From JAHJFW01 sp038065635 (lineage in GTDB: Bacteria > Patescibacteriota > Patescibacteriia > 2-12-FULL-60-25): a stretch of DNA of 53,911 bases. The stretch is from assembly GCA_038065635.1 (NCBI GenBank), contig JBBTQP010000067.1, positions 1 to 53,911 of the forward strand, given 5' to 3'. Under the pieces are notes generated by a model. That model ran no database searches and was not told the origin of the DNA. It saw only the letters and a program-made list of their open reading frames with translations. Both the position numbers and the translations under genes were made by a program. This document shows positions 31,799-42,500 of the stretch, one piece after another (within the stretch, counting starts at the first letter, position 1; the number at the start of each line of letters is the position of its first letter).

Positions 31799-33064
31799 TC
31801 AAGGCATGAAACTTTTTCCTATTTTTTTTATCGGACCGATGATAGATTGTAATATTCCTTTTTTATGCGATCCGCTATTCCAATTTGGACGAAATGTTTC
31901 TTGATTTCTTATTGACTCAAATCCCCACTGTACGAGTCCAACCGCCGTGCTATACGCAGGATCATGTGCCAACTCAGGAAGCGAGCTTTGAACTTGCGCT
32001 TGCCCTACGAACGCTGGCAACTGAAGAATGCGTTTGGCGACATGAATCAGTCCCGACAATTTTGCGCCGCCTCCGGTAAAGACAATCCCTGCCGGAAGCA
32101 TTCCAGAACGATCAATTTTTTTCAGTTCATCTTCAACTTTTTCCAAAAGCTCTTCTACTCTCGCTTCTATTATCTCGCTGATGTATTGAATTGAAACTAT
32201 CTCGGATTGATCGGCTCCGTATTCTTGAACGTCGATTTCGTCTCGTCGCCCGACATCTTCCGGAACCGCGCTACCACGTTCACGTTTAATAACTTCCGCC
32301 ACGTCTAACGCAACGCGCAAACCGATCGCAACATCTGAAGTGATGTGATCTGAACCGATTCCTATGGTGGTCGCGTGCAATAACTCCCCGTCTTCATATA
32401 CCGTTAGACCGCTGGTTGAAGCTCCTATGCAAAGCACGCACACCCCAAGCTCCTTCTGGCGCGACGTCAAAACCGCCTCCGCTGCCGCTAATGGCGCATA
32501 AACCAACTCATCAATATCCAATCGCGTACGAAAAACGGCGCGCGTAATATTTTTTACGTGACTGGTCAATCCCTGAACCACCAACACATCCGCCTCGAGC
32601 CGAATCCCCTGCATGCCGATGGGATCCTTGATGTCTTTTTGACCATCAACCGTGAACCGTTGCGGAAGAAGATGTAGGATCTCCATGTTTGCCGGATTAG
32701 CACCTGCGCGAGCGGATTCTATGGCGCGATCAACGTCTTCCTTGCGTATCTCGCCGTCCGGACGCGAAACGCCAATTACGCCCTTTGCCTTGCTTGCGGT
32801 GATATGAGATCCTCCGATTCCGACTAATGCGCTTTGAATAGGAACGCCAACAAGCCGCTCCGTCTGCTCCAATGAACTCGAAATCGCACTAACAGCATCT
32901 TCGAGAGATGTAATGCACCCCTTTGAAAAACCATTTGACGGTGATTCCGTAAGACCAATGATATTAACGGATGTCCTGCGATTGTCTGAAAGCGAAACCT
33001 GACCCACGGCAATTCGTATGCGTGAGCTCCCCAGGTCAATACCAACTAAAATTTCGTCTTTCAT
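31799..33064 (-). CDS. ftsA: Cell division protein FtsA
   Basis: 421 aa. Actin-like membrane tether of FtsZ: phosphate 1 motif VGIDLGSSRIRIAVGQ, the FtsA-specific SHITASKAKGVIGVSRPDGEI region, LHLLPQRFTVDGQ, CIGASTSGLTVYEDGEL, ISEIIEARVEEL, and adenosine motif VFTGGGAKLSGL. The C-terminus ends with a basic amphipathic helix (IGPIKKIGKSFMP) for membrane binding. Five bases separate it from dgkA. Confidence 0.97.
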   Translation of the reverse strand: MKDEILVGIDLGSSRIRIAVGQVSLSDNRRTSVNIIGLTESPSNGFSKGCITSLEDAVSAISSSLEQTERLVGVPIQSALVGIGGSHITASKAKGVIGVSRPDGEIRKEDVDRAIESARAGANPANMEILHLLPQRFTVDGQKDIKDPIGMQGIRLEADVLVVQGLTSHVKNITRAVFRTRLDIDELVYAPLAAAEAVLTSRQKELGVCVLCIGASTSGLTVYEDGELLHATTIGIGSDHITSDVAIGLRVALDVAEVIKRERGSAVPEDVGRRDEIDVQEYGADQSEIVSIQYISEIIEARVEELLEKVEDELKKIDRSGMLPAGIVFTGGGAKLSGLIHVAKRILQLPAFVGQAQVQSSLPELAHDPAYSTAVGLVQWGFESIRNQETFRPNWNSGSHKKGILQSIIGPIKKIGKSFMP

Positions 33065-33069
33065 AAAAG

Positions 33070-33438
33070 CTAAAACAAATCTTTCAAGTACGGTCCTAGA
33101 ATTGCTACACCTATCAAAGCTGAACAGATCGACGCAAGAAGGACGGCCCCTGCCATGAGATCTTTTACGTCTCTGGCGTATTCGTGGAGCCGCGGCTTGA
33201 ACAGATCAACCAGGCGCTCGACCGAGCTGTTCAACAATTCTAGCACAAGAACCCCGCCTACGCATAAAAAAAGCAAAAACTGTTCAACTCTAGTTACTGG
33301 AAAAATAAAAGAAACTGCGACGACAACTAAACCTACAAATAATTGCACTCTAAAACTTCGCTCTGTACGAAACGCTAAAAATATTCCTTTAGAAGCATTT
33401 GAAAAACTTTTCACTGTCTGATGAAATGGTGTGGGCAT
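33070..33438 (-). CDS. dgkA: Diacylglycerol/undecaprenol kinase family protein
   Basis: 122 aa, three membrane segments. ASKGIFLAFRTERSFRVQL and VLELLNSSVERLVDL, then HEYARDVKDLMAGAVLL, are the DgkA family active-site blocks (ERxxR and Glu-Asn-type helices). Phosphorylates undecaprenol or diacylglycerol; with MltG and the PAP2 enzyme it fits lipid-carrier metabolism. Packed between ybeY and ftsA. Confidence 0.94.
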   Translation of the reverse strand: MPTPFHQTVKSFSNASKGIFLAFRTERSFRVQLFVGLVVVAVSFIFPVTRVEQFLLFLCVGGVLVLELLNSSVERLVDLFKPRLHEYARDVKDLMAGAVLLASICSALIGVAILGPYLKDLF

Positions 33439-33440
33439 AC

Positions 33441-33887
33441 CTACAAAACATCTACTACTACGCGCTCTTGCAACGAAAACATTCGTTTCTCCTGCTGCTT
33501 CGTGCGATGATCGAACCCGAACAGATGAAGCATCCCGTGAGCGACGAGACGAACCACTTCTTCTTTAAACGAAACTCCGCGTTCCGCAGACTGACGTTTT
33601 GTTGTTGTCGCTGAAATCAGAATGTCTCCCCACTCCTTTTTGCGATCCTTTCTCGGCCGCGCATCGGGGACTCTCGCGTCAGACGAAAACGACAAAACAT
33701 CGGTTGGCGCATCCTTTCCGAGGTATTTTTTATTCAGTTCACGAATCTCCTTATCGCTTAAAAAACAAACTGCAACATATCCCGTCGGACGGCGACGCGC
33801 CACGCTAAAAACACATTCCACCGTCCGTTGAATCAACGGACGGCTGATGGAGCTCGGCAATTTTCCATAATTGACCACGTCGATCAT
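33441..33887 (-). CDS. ybeY: Endoribonuclease YbeY (16S rRNA maturation)
   Basis: 148 aa. CFLSDKEIRELNKKYLGKDAPTDVLSF and the zinc motif HGMLHLFGFDH (H-x3-H-x5-H) identify YbeY. Needed for rRNA 3' processing and quality control. Its start overlaps the upstream surface-protein gene by 4 bases (ATGA). Confidence 0.97.
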   Translation of the reverse strand: MIDVVNYGKLPSSISRPLIQRTVECVFSVARRRPTGYVAVCFLSDKEIRELNKKYLGKDAPTDVLSFSSDARVPDARPRKDRKKEWGDILISATTTKRQSAERGVSFKEEVVRLVAHGMLHLFGFDHRTKQQEKRMFSLQERVVVDVL

Positions 33888-35209
33888 GGCGTTGGAGTCG
33901 GTTGTTCGGCGCTGGATGTTGTGGCGGCTTCCGTTTCGACAGGAACGGGTTGCGCGATCACGCCGCTAGTGGTTGCGGACGGCTCAAATGGCAGTGGAGC
34001 TCCGGTTTCGGGTACGCTCATCTTCGGTAAACCACTAAGCACAAGCGAATTCAGTATCATCGAGTAAGTCGTCCGATAATTGATGAATGTTTGTCCGTCG
34101 AGATCATAAGTCATAACAAACACACGATCGCCCCAAGGAATAAACGTGCTAAGAAGATCCGCGCCGATCACGCCTTCGTATCCTCCCTTCGAGCGATATT
34201 TCAAAACTTGCGTGGCTACTACGCTCGGATGAGTATCCAGATACCATTGCAGTATCGGTTTCTTTTCCGAATTATTCTCGATCGTGATCTTAAACAATTC
34301 CCCGTGTTTAGTGTCTATGGTTGCGCGCGAACCATCCGTACTATCCATCGCAATGCTCCAAGACGCTGGAATGCTCATAACCCAACCGATCGACGCGGTA
34401 ACTATTTTTACGAGAGACGAATCGAGAAGACGGACGGGGGCTTGTCCGGCGGGATTGTAGAGATGGAAAACTTCGTTGCCGTCCAAAAAACCGTCGCCGT
34501 CCGTATCCGGAGTCCGCGCGTCAGTGACGTACAACACCTCCTCAAGATCCGTTATGCCATCGGAATCCGAATCCAAACCGGCTGGAGGAAGGGTCGGGGC
34601 AGGAGGCAATTCCGGAGGAAGATTCGGAACGGTCGCGAACGTAGCATCGCTCGGCGAGGATTCTCCGGCGATGTTCAACGCGATCACGCGGTATGAGTAC
34701 GATTTTCCCGGCTCAACCGAGGCATCGAGAAACGACGTGCTGTTCGGCGGAAGATTCGTGACCGGAGTAAAACTCCCTGTCCCTTGATCGCGCTCGATAC
34801 GAAATCCAGACTCGTTGTCCGACTTGTCCGTCCAGTTCAAAATCACGCTTTGCGGGTTTGTGGATGTCGCCGCGGCATCAGTAGGAGCTGCCGGCGATTG
34901 CGGAGTCGGCGGCGGCGGCGTTTCGACGACTACTGGCGCGGGCTTTGGAAAAATCAAATCGCGATTGAAATAAACGAAACCTCCTGAAACCGCCAAAAGC
35001 AAAACAACGCCAACGATTACGGGCGCCATGATGCTTCGTTTTTTTGTTTCAGGCGACGGAGCTACGGGCGCCTCCACTTTTTTTTCTTCTATCCGCGTCT
35101 TCAAAGCGGCGCCGTAAAATTTGTCCGGTATTGTGTGGATCTCCGGTTCTTGTACGGATCCGGAAGTTGATCCTTGCGTTTGTATTTCTTCAGTCATAGG
35201 GCCTGTCAT
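33884..35209 (-). CDS. Membrane-anchored protein with FN3 domain and calcium-type repeats
   Basis: 441 aa. A cytoplasmic N-terminus (about 1-58) precedes one membrane segment (about 59-80). Outside come a Pro-rich linker, a fibronectin type III-like domain (about 115-205: VILNWTDKSDNESGFRIERD, YSYRVIALN), an Asp-rich pair DSDSDGITDLEE and DTDGDGFLDGNE typical of thrombospondin-type-3 calcium loops, and a C-terminal globular domain. It shares its plan with the 347-aa protein upstream, whose stop it overlaps (ATGA). Likely a cell-surface structural protein. Confidence 0.82.
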   Translation of the reverse strand: MTGPMTEEIQTQGSTSGSVQEPEIHTIPDKFYGAALKTRIEEKKVEAPVAPSPETKKRSIMAPVIVGVVLLLAVSGGFVYFNRDLIFPKPAPVVVETPPPPTPQSPAAPTDAAATSTNPQSVILNWTDKSDNESGFRIERDQGTGSFTPVTNLPPNSTSFLDASVEPGKSYSYRVIALNIAGESSPSDATFATVPNLPPELPPAPTLPPAGLDSDSDGITDLEEVLYVTDARTPDTDGDGFLDGNEVFHLYNPAGQAPVRLLDSSLVKIVTASIGWVMSIPASWSIAMDSTDGSRATIDTKHGELFKITIENNSEKKPILQWYLDTHPSVVATQVLKYRSKGGYEGVIGADLLSTFIPWGDRVFVMTYDLDGQTFINYRTTYSMILNSLVLSGLPKMSVPETGAPLPFEPSATTSGVIAQPVPVETEAATTSSAEQPTPTP

Positions 35210-36249
35210 TCTTTCAACGTGTCAACAAACATTCCGTAAAGAGCGCGGAAATCCACTGATGCGGCGTCGTTTACGCCGTATCGGACTATGAACGCTTCGG
35301 CTCCCGCAATTACGACGGTAACTAGACCGTCAGAGGATCGCCACGCGTTATATCCCGCGCTCGTAGTAAACGGAGTGAGTTCGCTTACGGGTAATGCCGA
35401 TTCGGACAACACCCAGTTCTCGAAGGTCAAATCGTCCGGTTTATCGGCAAGAGACAAAATTGAAATCAAGAAAAGCGCCGGTGTGTACGTGTTGATCGTT
35501 ATACCGACTTCCGTTTCAGCAGACGTCCAAGTTTCCGGAATGAGCGCGGAATTAACGCTGCCGATTTTTACAGTCTGAAAACGATCCGACGACGCGAGCT
35601 TGGTTTTAGCTATCGCCGGATCATAAAGACTCTTCGCCTCGCTGCCATCAGCGAAACCGTCGCCGTCGCTATCCGTGACGGATTTGTCTGTTCCGAATAT
35701 CGTCTCTTCCGCGTCCGTCAAACCGTCGCCGTCGCTATCCACGCCATTCGGAGGGACAACCGCTACTTCGGATGACTCGTTTGGCGCAGGAGTAGTTATT
35801 GAAACCGGCGGTGGAATTTCCGGTTGCGGCTCTGGAAGCGCTGGCGGTACTTCGACTATGGGCTCGGATTCTGCCGGAACTACTGCCTGTGCGGATGATG
35901 GAGCGACCGTCTTTTCAGTAGCTACTGACGACGAACGAACGAAAAAATACCAAATCGCTCCTCCGATAAGCCCAACGACCGCCAAGATCAAAACCAAAAG
36001 AATAATAATTTTTATTGGAGATCTACGCGACTCCTCCACGACCGGTCGCACCGTGGTTGTAGCAGGTGCTGATTTATCCAACTCCGCAAAAATATCCTCC
36101 GGCTCTTTTTTCCCGGTACCTGGTACCTTATCCACATTTGGGGAGACCTCCCCTAACCCCTCCTTCGTAAGGAGGGGGACGGGGGGAGTTAGAGGGGGTT
36201 TTGGCTGCGTCGGCTCTACAGGAAGATTGGATGGAGGCGTGTCGAACAT
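35206..36249 (-). CDS. Membrane-anchored protein with calcium-type repeats
   Basis: 347 aa. Proline-rich cytoplasmic head, membrane segment (about 73-99), Pro/Val-rich linker, DSDGDGLTDAEE and DSDGDGFADGSE calcium-loop pair (about 171-203), and a C-terminal domain similar in layout to the 441-aa neighbour. Residues about 17-35 (KPPLTPPVPLLTKEGLGEV) are encoded by a dispersed repeat (36146-36200). Member of a run of surface genes from 49470 to 33884. Confidence 0.8.
   Translation of the reverse strand: MFDTPPSNLPVEPTQPKPPLTPPVPLLTKEGLGEVSPNVDKVPGTGKKEPEDIFAELDKSAPATTTVRPVVEESRRSPIKIIILLVLILAVVGLIGGAIWYFFVRSSSVATEKTVAPSSAQAVVPAESEPIVEVPPALPEPQPEIPPPVSITTPAPNESSEVAVVPPNGVDSDGDGLTDAEETIFGTDKSVTDSDGDGFADGSEAKSLYDPAIAKTKLASSDRFQTVKIGSVNSALIPETWTSAETEVGITINTYTPALFLISILSLADKPDDLTFENWVLSESALPVSELTPFTTSAGYNAWRSSDGLVTVVIAGAEAFIVRYGVNDAASVDFRALYGMFVDTLKE
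36146..36200. repeat. AACCTCCCC-type repeat inside a coding sequence
   Basis: The first 34 bases equal 12927-12960 and the last 19 equal 12981-12999, so this is the intergenic repeat with a shortened middle. It is translated in frame as a Pro/Leu-rich piece of the 347-aa membrane protein. Confidence 0.93.
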
Positions 36250-36258
36250 ATGTGTGTG

Positions 36259-36507
36259 TTATTCAATTAAACCTTCGTTGAGCTCTTCGGTGGTTGGAAC
36301 CGGATCCCCCGCCTGCCAAGGTCGCTCAACTTGATATGAATCCAACGGCTTGGTATCGGACGTTGCCGCGGACTGTGAAGAAGATCCGCCAACAACGCGA
36401 GGCGCAATCTCTGTTTGGCGCTTCCTTAGCAATAATACACCGACAACCACTAAAGCGACCACGATGATAGCTAGAATAATTGAGTAGATTCGTGTACGAA
36501 GTTCCAT
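36259..36507 (-). CDS. Small single-pass membrane protein
   Basis: 82 aa: short polar start (MELRTR), one membrane helix (about 7-27) and a polar tail. No family. It lies 5 bases after the giant surface protein and 9 before the 347-aa protein, so it is probably an accessory of the same surface unit. Confidence 0.7.
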   Translation of the reverse strand: MELRTRIYSIILAIIVVALVVVGVLLLRKRQTEIAPRVVGGSSSQSAATSDTKPLDSYQVERPWQAGDPVPTTEELNEGLIE

Positions 36508-36512
36508 ATTTG

Positions 36513-39500
36513 TTAATAGTTAGCTTGAGACCATGCCTTCCATTGTTTGCCTTTTTGTTTGTAAGCCACGCATTTATAACCATAATCTTTCATTGCATTA
36601 CAATCTGCATCAGTACTACACGTCTTATACAATGTCGCTTCGTTGCCCGAACCAGGAATTGCGCAATACTTCCCTGTCCTCCAAAAACCATCGAATCCAT
36701 GTTCGTATACAGCCACACCTTCTGTATTTTCCGATAAAAAACGCCCCCACTTCAAGGCATTTCGCACGATCACTGATCCGTCTCCGGAATACAGATCAGC
36801 GATGTGCCAAAATTTACAATCTCCGCCGCAGTTTCCTCCCTTCAAGTCTTTCGCATTCACCTCGAGGATTTGTTTATCCGTCGAAATCACGGCCGTATAA
36901 CCTTTATCGATCAAATGCGATTTGAGAACGTTTGTTTTGTCATTATTTATTGGCGCTACGGACTTCCCGACTTGGTAATCCCAGAACATTCGCAACGGCT
37001 CTTGAGCGTATCCGAACGCCGAGTAACGGAAGTACGTTGTAAGTGGGCCTTCCTTATAAAAATCGCAGTTGTCCCACCATTCCTTGCCGCATGATTGAAT
37101 ACATTTTATTGCAGGCGCTCCACAAAATTCATTGTCATATTTACCATTCTTCATACAATCTTTCCCAGGATTACTCGGACTCTTATCAGAACAGTTCGGT
37201 ATAGAATTATTATTCACACATGAATCATTCTTTTCAGTACATTCTGCGTCTGAAATGCATTGCTTGTTTGTTTTATAACAATATCCATAATCTTGACAAA
37301 ACTGCTCAGTGCATTCTCCATCATTTAAACATTCTTTTCCGCTGTTTTTTCCGCTTTCACAAGTATTTCCGAATCCGCACTCTATCTGTGATTTTCCTGA
37401 AGCAAGGCACTTTGCGTTTCCTTCAACCGGACAGCTGTTCCAAGTGGCGCCATAAGATCCAGAATAACCTCCAACTTTTTCACCCGCATTATGCAAACAG
37501 AGCAGATACGCGTACGGTAATTGTGAAACGTCGAGATTCCCGCGCGTTGCGCTGCTCCATGTGATATCGCGCGCGCACTGTTGGGTGCTTGCCGGGCGAT
37601 TCGCGTAATTACAAGATTTTATATTCTCCACCTTGGATGTAGCTGTGTATGCGTATGCTTCCGGAATTACCAAGTGATTGTTAAATCCTCCGCTGATTCC
37701 GTTCGTCATCGTGGTCCATGGCTTTTCCCAGAGAACCGTGAAATACGCCTCGCCTTTGCCTGGACGTGGGAATAAATAAATCTTCCCGTCTTTTTTCTGA
37801 CTCACGACATCTAGATAATTATCAACTCCGAATGTAGGCGTTGTTAGCGGCCAATATCCACCTCGAATCCCTTCGTCAATCGTATACGCATACTGCCATC
37901 CTGGAGCTTTTGGATATCCGCAACTCGGTCGGTTCGGTTGGTTTCCGGTGCACGGATTGTCGTCGTATTTGTCGACTATCAACTTATATTGCGCACATTC
38001 CGAACGATTATTTAGTCCGTCGATCTGGAAATTGCCATTGTCATCGCTTGATGTTTGTTTCACCAAAACACCCTTATAGAACAACGAAACTTTTGCGAGT
38101 GGAACAACTTGGTTGTATACCGCATCAAGAAGCTGACCCTTAATAACGCCTGTACCGACATCATCGCTGCACTTTCCGCATCCGCCGAATGAACAGGATG
38201 AATTACACGAAACTATAGCCGGAGTATCGATGCCTTTTATTCCTACGCCGAGCGCCGGACCTTTTTCTCTGACGCATGTCCAAAAATCATTTGAGGAAGG
38301 AGGCGGTTTAGGATATGTAAAATATCCCTTACCACACGTTGTTCCCATGCACTGTTTCAGCATTATGTTTTCGTACTTCTTCAATTTCACATCGCCGCAT
38401 GTAACTGTCTGATTCAATTCCGTATCTAACGGATAAATTGCCGGATTGATTGTATTCAATGAAAAATCGTATCCGAGAGATTTGCATGTGATGTTATTTT
38501 CCGTTGTGGTGATACACGGAGTTTTTACGCACTGCGCGTTCAAAATGGAACATGCTTCCGGCGAAAGTCCGGTCGCTATTCCGCATAATTGTACGGTCAG
38601 ATCTTTCTTCTGCTTATCTTCGGATAATTCAACGTTTCCATCGCATTGCTCCGGCCCGTTCTTTTTCGCGTCTCCGCAATATCCCCCCGCGGTCGTGAGG
38701 AACTTGCACTGCGTACTGCAAGATGCGCAAGTTGAATTGTAATCCGCGGAGCATGTAACTTTTCCGTTCTGCGTCCCCGCGTCGCAATCCTCAACTCCCA
38801 TGAGCGGTTTTCCGTCGCCGCACACGTTCTTTTTGCAGGATGAAGTACACGCCTTGGTATCTCCGTTTCCTGATCCGTCATCGCACTCCTCAGACGGTTT
38901 GTCGATAATTCCATCGCCGCAGAAATTAAGAACCTCGCAGCCCGACCAGCTGGTATACGAACACTGGCTGGACCCGGACGTGTTGCACGTGCGAATGTGA
39001 GCCGTAGGATATTCCTGACATATGCCCGGTATTGTTGGCAGCGAACATTGGACATCGGATGAACATTTGCTCACGAAGTCCTGAACCGAACGGCAGGCCG
39101 TTTTTCCTCCGGATTCTTTCTCGCAGTCCACATTTTCCTTACACGTTTTAAATATCGTGGGATCGTGTTTTTCCGTTTCAAACGTCGGCGTCACGCACTG
39201 CTTTAGCGTTCCCGCGCATCGCTTGATCTTCGTGTTTTCACACGACGCGAGAGGATCCTTTTCTTCCGCCTTCGCGCATTTTCCATTCACTCCGCAATCC
39301 GCGTCGACCGCGCATGGTTCGTCCTGCGCGCTCCCCGCCTTACAAATCCCTTTGGTCGTCGTTTGCGTCTGTCCGTCGCATTTTTCCGGCGCGGTCACGA
39401 CAGTATCGCCGCAGTACGGAGCGATGCCCTTACAATCGAGACTGCAGCTGTTAGTGATTGTGCACGCCGCATTCGTGTCGCAATAATCTCCATTTCCGGT

Positions 39501-42500
39501 TCCTTGCAGGTTCGCCGGACCATTGTCACAGATTTCTCCGGGGGAAATTTGGCTGTCGCCGCAATATGCCGCGTATCCGTTGCATTTGATGTTGCAGTGC
39601 CCGTACGATCCGTTAAGGATTCCGTCGTCGCAAAGTTCACCGGAGGAAACGCACTTTCCGTCAGCGATGTTGCCGCCGTCACCCTTACACTCCGAATCAA
39701 CGAGACATCCGAGCGCGTTGCGAACTCCGCCGCTACACACCTTGTCGATCCTTCCGTTTCCGCACGCGACCGAAGCGTTGCACTGGCTTAAATTAACGTC
39801 GTCAAGAAACTCTTTGCATTCATTGCAAATCTGAAGTTTCAGTCCGTCCGGATTTATTGGATTTTTGTTATTTGGATCCTTGGTATCGCAGTCCGTCAAC
39901 TTCGTCTGTCCGATTTCGCAAACTTCATTTGCCGTGCATGATCCGGGTGGACTGCCAGGACAATCCTTGTCTGTAACACAAGGATTCTTGTCATTGGACC
40001 CACCGCTACACGCTTGTCCGATTTTCCCGTCTCCGCAAGTTCCGCTCTGTCCGATGGGTTGGTTCGTACAAACGTCTCTGTAGATAAAACGACCGCCTAC
40101 AAACCTGCAAGAGCCGGCGGTCACGGGATACTTGTTTTCAGGGCAGGAAACTATGTTTTTCGGATCAGGACACGGTCGGCAATCCTTATCTTCCTCGCAC
40201 AAGAATCCGAGAGTTTCGGAATTGGCGCACCGCTTGATCTCCGTCATGAGGGTTGGCGACCACCAAGCGGCGTTCTTCGTTGTCGGCGGCGGCACTTCAA
40301 ATTCGCTAGAGAGTTCGTATCTCTGTCCGCCATTCAGAGAGTGGTACTGATAGACGCGCGACGGAGAAATCCCGATTCGCGGACAAACGAATTTTCTCTC
40401 ATCCACGTTCCAGCAAGTCAGCGGTTCCGTTGAAGTCGTAGTTATGAAATCATTTCCTTTAACCGTCACGCCGGTGCAAGATTCGTCCGAAGAACAATCC
40501 TGATTGCCTCCGCACGGTGTTCCGAATTTGGAGCATTTTCCGCACGTAACGAATTCGTTCACCGGATCGGTTGGCTGCTTGCCTCCGACGGACTTGGAGA
40601 ACTCCGCATCCCAAGACGGCCAACGAGAGTTCGTGTAGCTGAAAAGGAATGTTCCTGCTAACAGTTTCGGATATGTCTCGTCTTTTGATTTAGCGGCTTC
40701 TATGACGCGCGACATCGACTGAAAATCCGCCACGCGCTCCGTGTCGCGAGATAATTTCAGCTTGTAGCTTCCGCAGTGGAAATCCGTCCCGAGCTTCAAG
40801 CAATCAAAGTCGCTCGAGCAGGTTACTGTATTTCCTTTGTCGTCAAAATGCGGCTCTGCCGGCTCGAAATTCGGATTGTTCCCCTTCTCGCACGCGTTGC
40901 CCACGCCGTCTTTCAAATTGATGTTGAATGCGAGAGTCTGCACCATTTGATCGTAAATTCCAACGGTGACTGGCGACGCATCTGGATTGCGCGAGATGAG
41001 ATAGATGTTCGAGTAAATCGACGTACCCTGTCCGTCCGTGTTTGCCGCGGCTACGTACGTGGTGTTCCCATCCTGCAAAGCGCGATATCCGTCAATCATT
41101 TTGGACTTCGGTTTGCCGCCGAAACCGCGCCACTTGTACCAGTCCTCCGGAGAATAATGAAGAGGATTCGATGCCACGCGTATACCGATTCCATCCTTTT
41201 TCAACGCCTTATTTTCATCTCCGTAAGTGAAAAGGTATTGCCGTAAAATTCCTTCTTTTTGATCCGTGGCTGTAAAAGGAACCGGATTGATCGTGAGTTT
41301 CGGCAAATCGTCTTCAATACCGGCCTCGCCTGCGTCACGACAATACATTGTTGAGAAGTTGTAGAAATACGGGCTCGTCTCAAAAATCGTTCCCTTCAAA
41401 CTTGAATCCTGACCGTTCCCTGTTGGCTTTTTGTCGCGGAACGGAGCTATCGGTCCCGGTCCTTCCAAGTTCGGCCACGGATTTTCACAAAGGGAGACTG
41501 TCACTGGCGCGCTTCCATGTATTGAGGATTCCGTGGTCGGCGGATTGCTTACAGTATCGGACGTTATCTTGAGCCATGCCATAACAAACGCGTTGCCGTT
41601 TTTATTCTCCGGCTGGATCGAAGCAGTAGTCTGCTTCGGCTGCGGATTCAAAACGGTCACGATGGTTTTTTCGCTCGTACTCCACGGAAGCCAGTCCCAC
41701 GCGTATTCTTTGACCGACACTATCGGAACTGCGGTGTTATTGTTTAACGCGATAGCTTGAGCCTGAAACGGATGAATGTCGCTTTGCCTTACGAACAAGA
41801 GCGGGTGCGCCTTTTCCGTTTTCGTGTCCACGCTCGTATCCGTCACCTGTATAAAATTAACAATACAAATTTTCTTTCCGGTAGTAAACGAGAAAGTGAG
41901 CGGCCCGCTTTCCGCTGACGCATCGTATTCAGCGACAACGCCTTTCGCTGTCTTTATACCATGCTTCTTCGATAGATCGGCGTTATCGGAAAACGGATCC
42001 GTCGTTGTGGAATTGTCGCCGAAAAACTTCACGCGGTATTTCGTATCCGGCTCAAGCGCGGAATCGAGTTTGAATTTATAGGATGCCGTGCCGATGGCAG
42101 AGGCGGGAACCCAAGACCCTGTAACCGATCCTTTGCACCAAACCGCGGCAATAGCAGGATCGCCCGTCCACCAAGCAACGATGCGATGCCAAACGCGCTC
42201 AAACCATCCTACGATTCCGTCATGCAAAGGACGAAAATTATCCGTGACGATCGTGGTTCCGTCCGGACACTTTCCGGTTCCGCTAACATCTTCCTTCGCG
42301 ATCTGTACGTTCGCCGAAACGCTGTCTCCAATCATCGGAGCATTAAACGTCGTGCTGATTTCCACATTCCTGCAAACTCCGGTTCCGCTCGGATATGAAG
42401 TCGCGATTCCAGGCCGGAGCGAACAGCATCCCTTGTCGGTCAATCCCATCGCTTTGCCCTGTGCGTTCGGCTTGCACGTCTTCTCGTCAGTAAACGCGCA

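Noticed and set aside
33884..36249. Possible EF-hand calcium sensors
   Set aside because: The DSDGDG and DTDGDG loops come as close Asp-rich pairs outside the membrane, as in thrombospondin-type repeats, without the flanking EF-hand helices.
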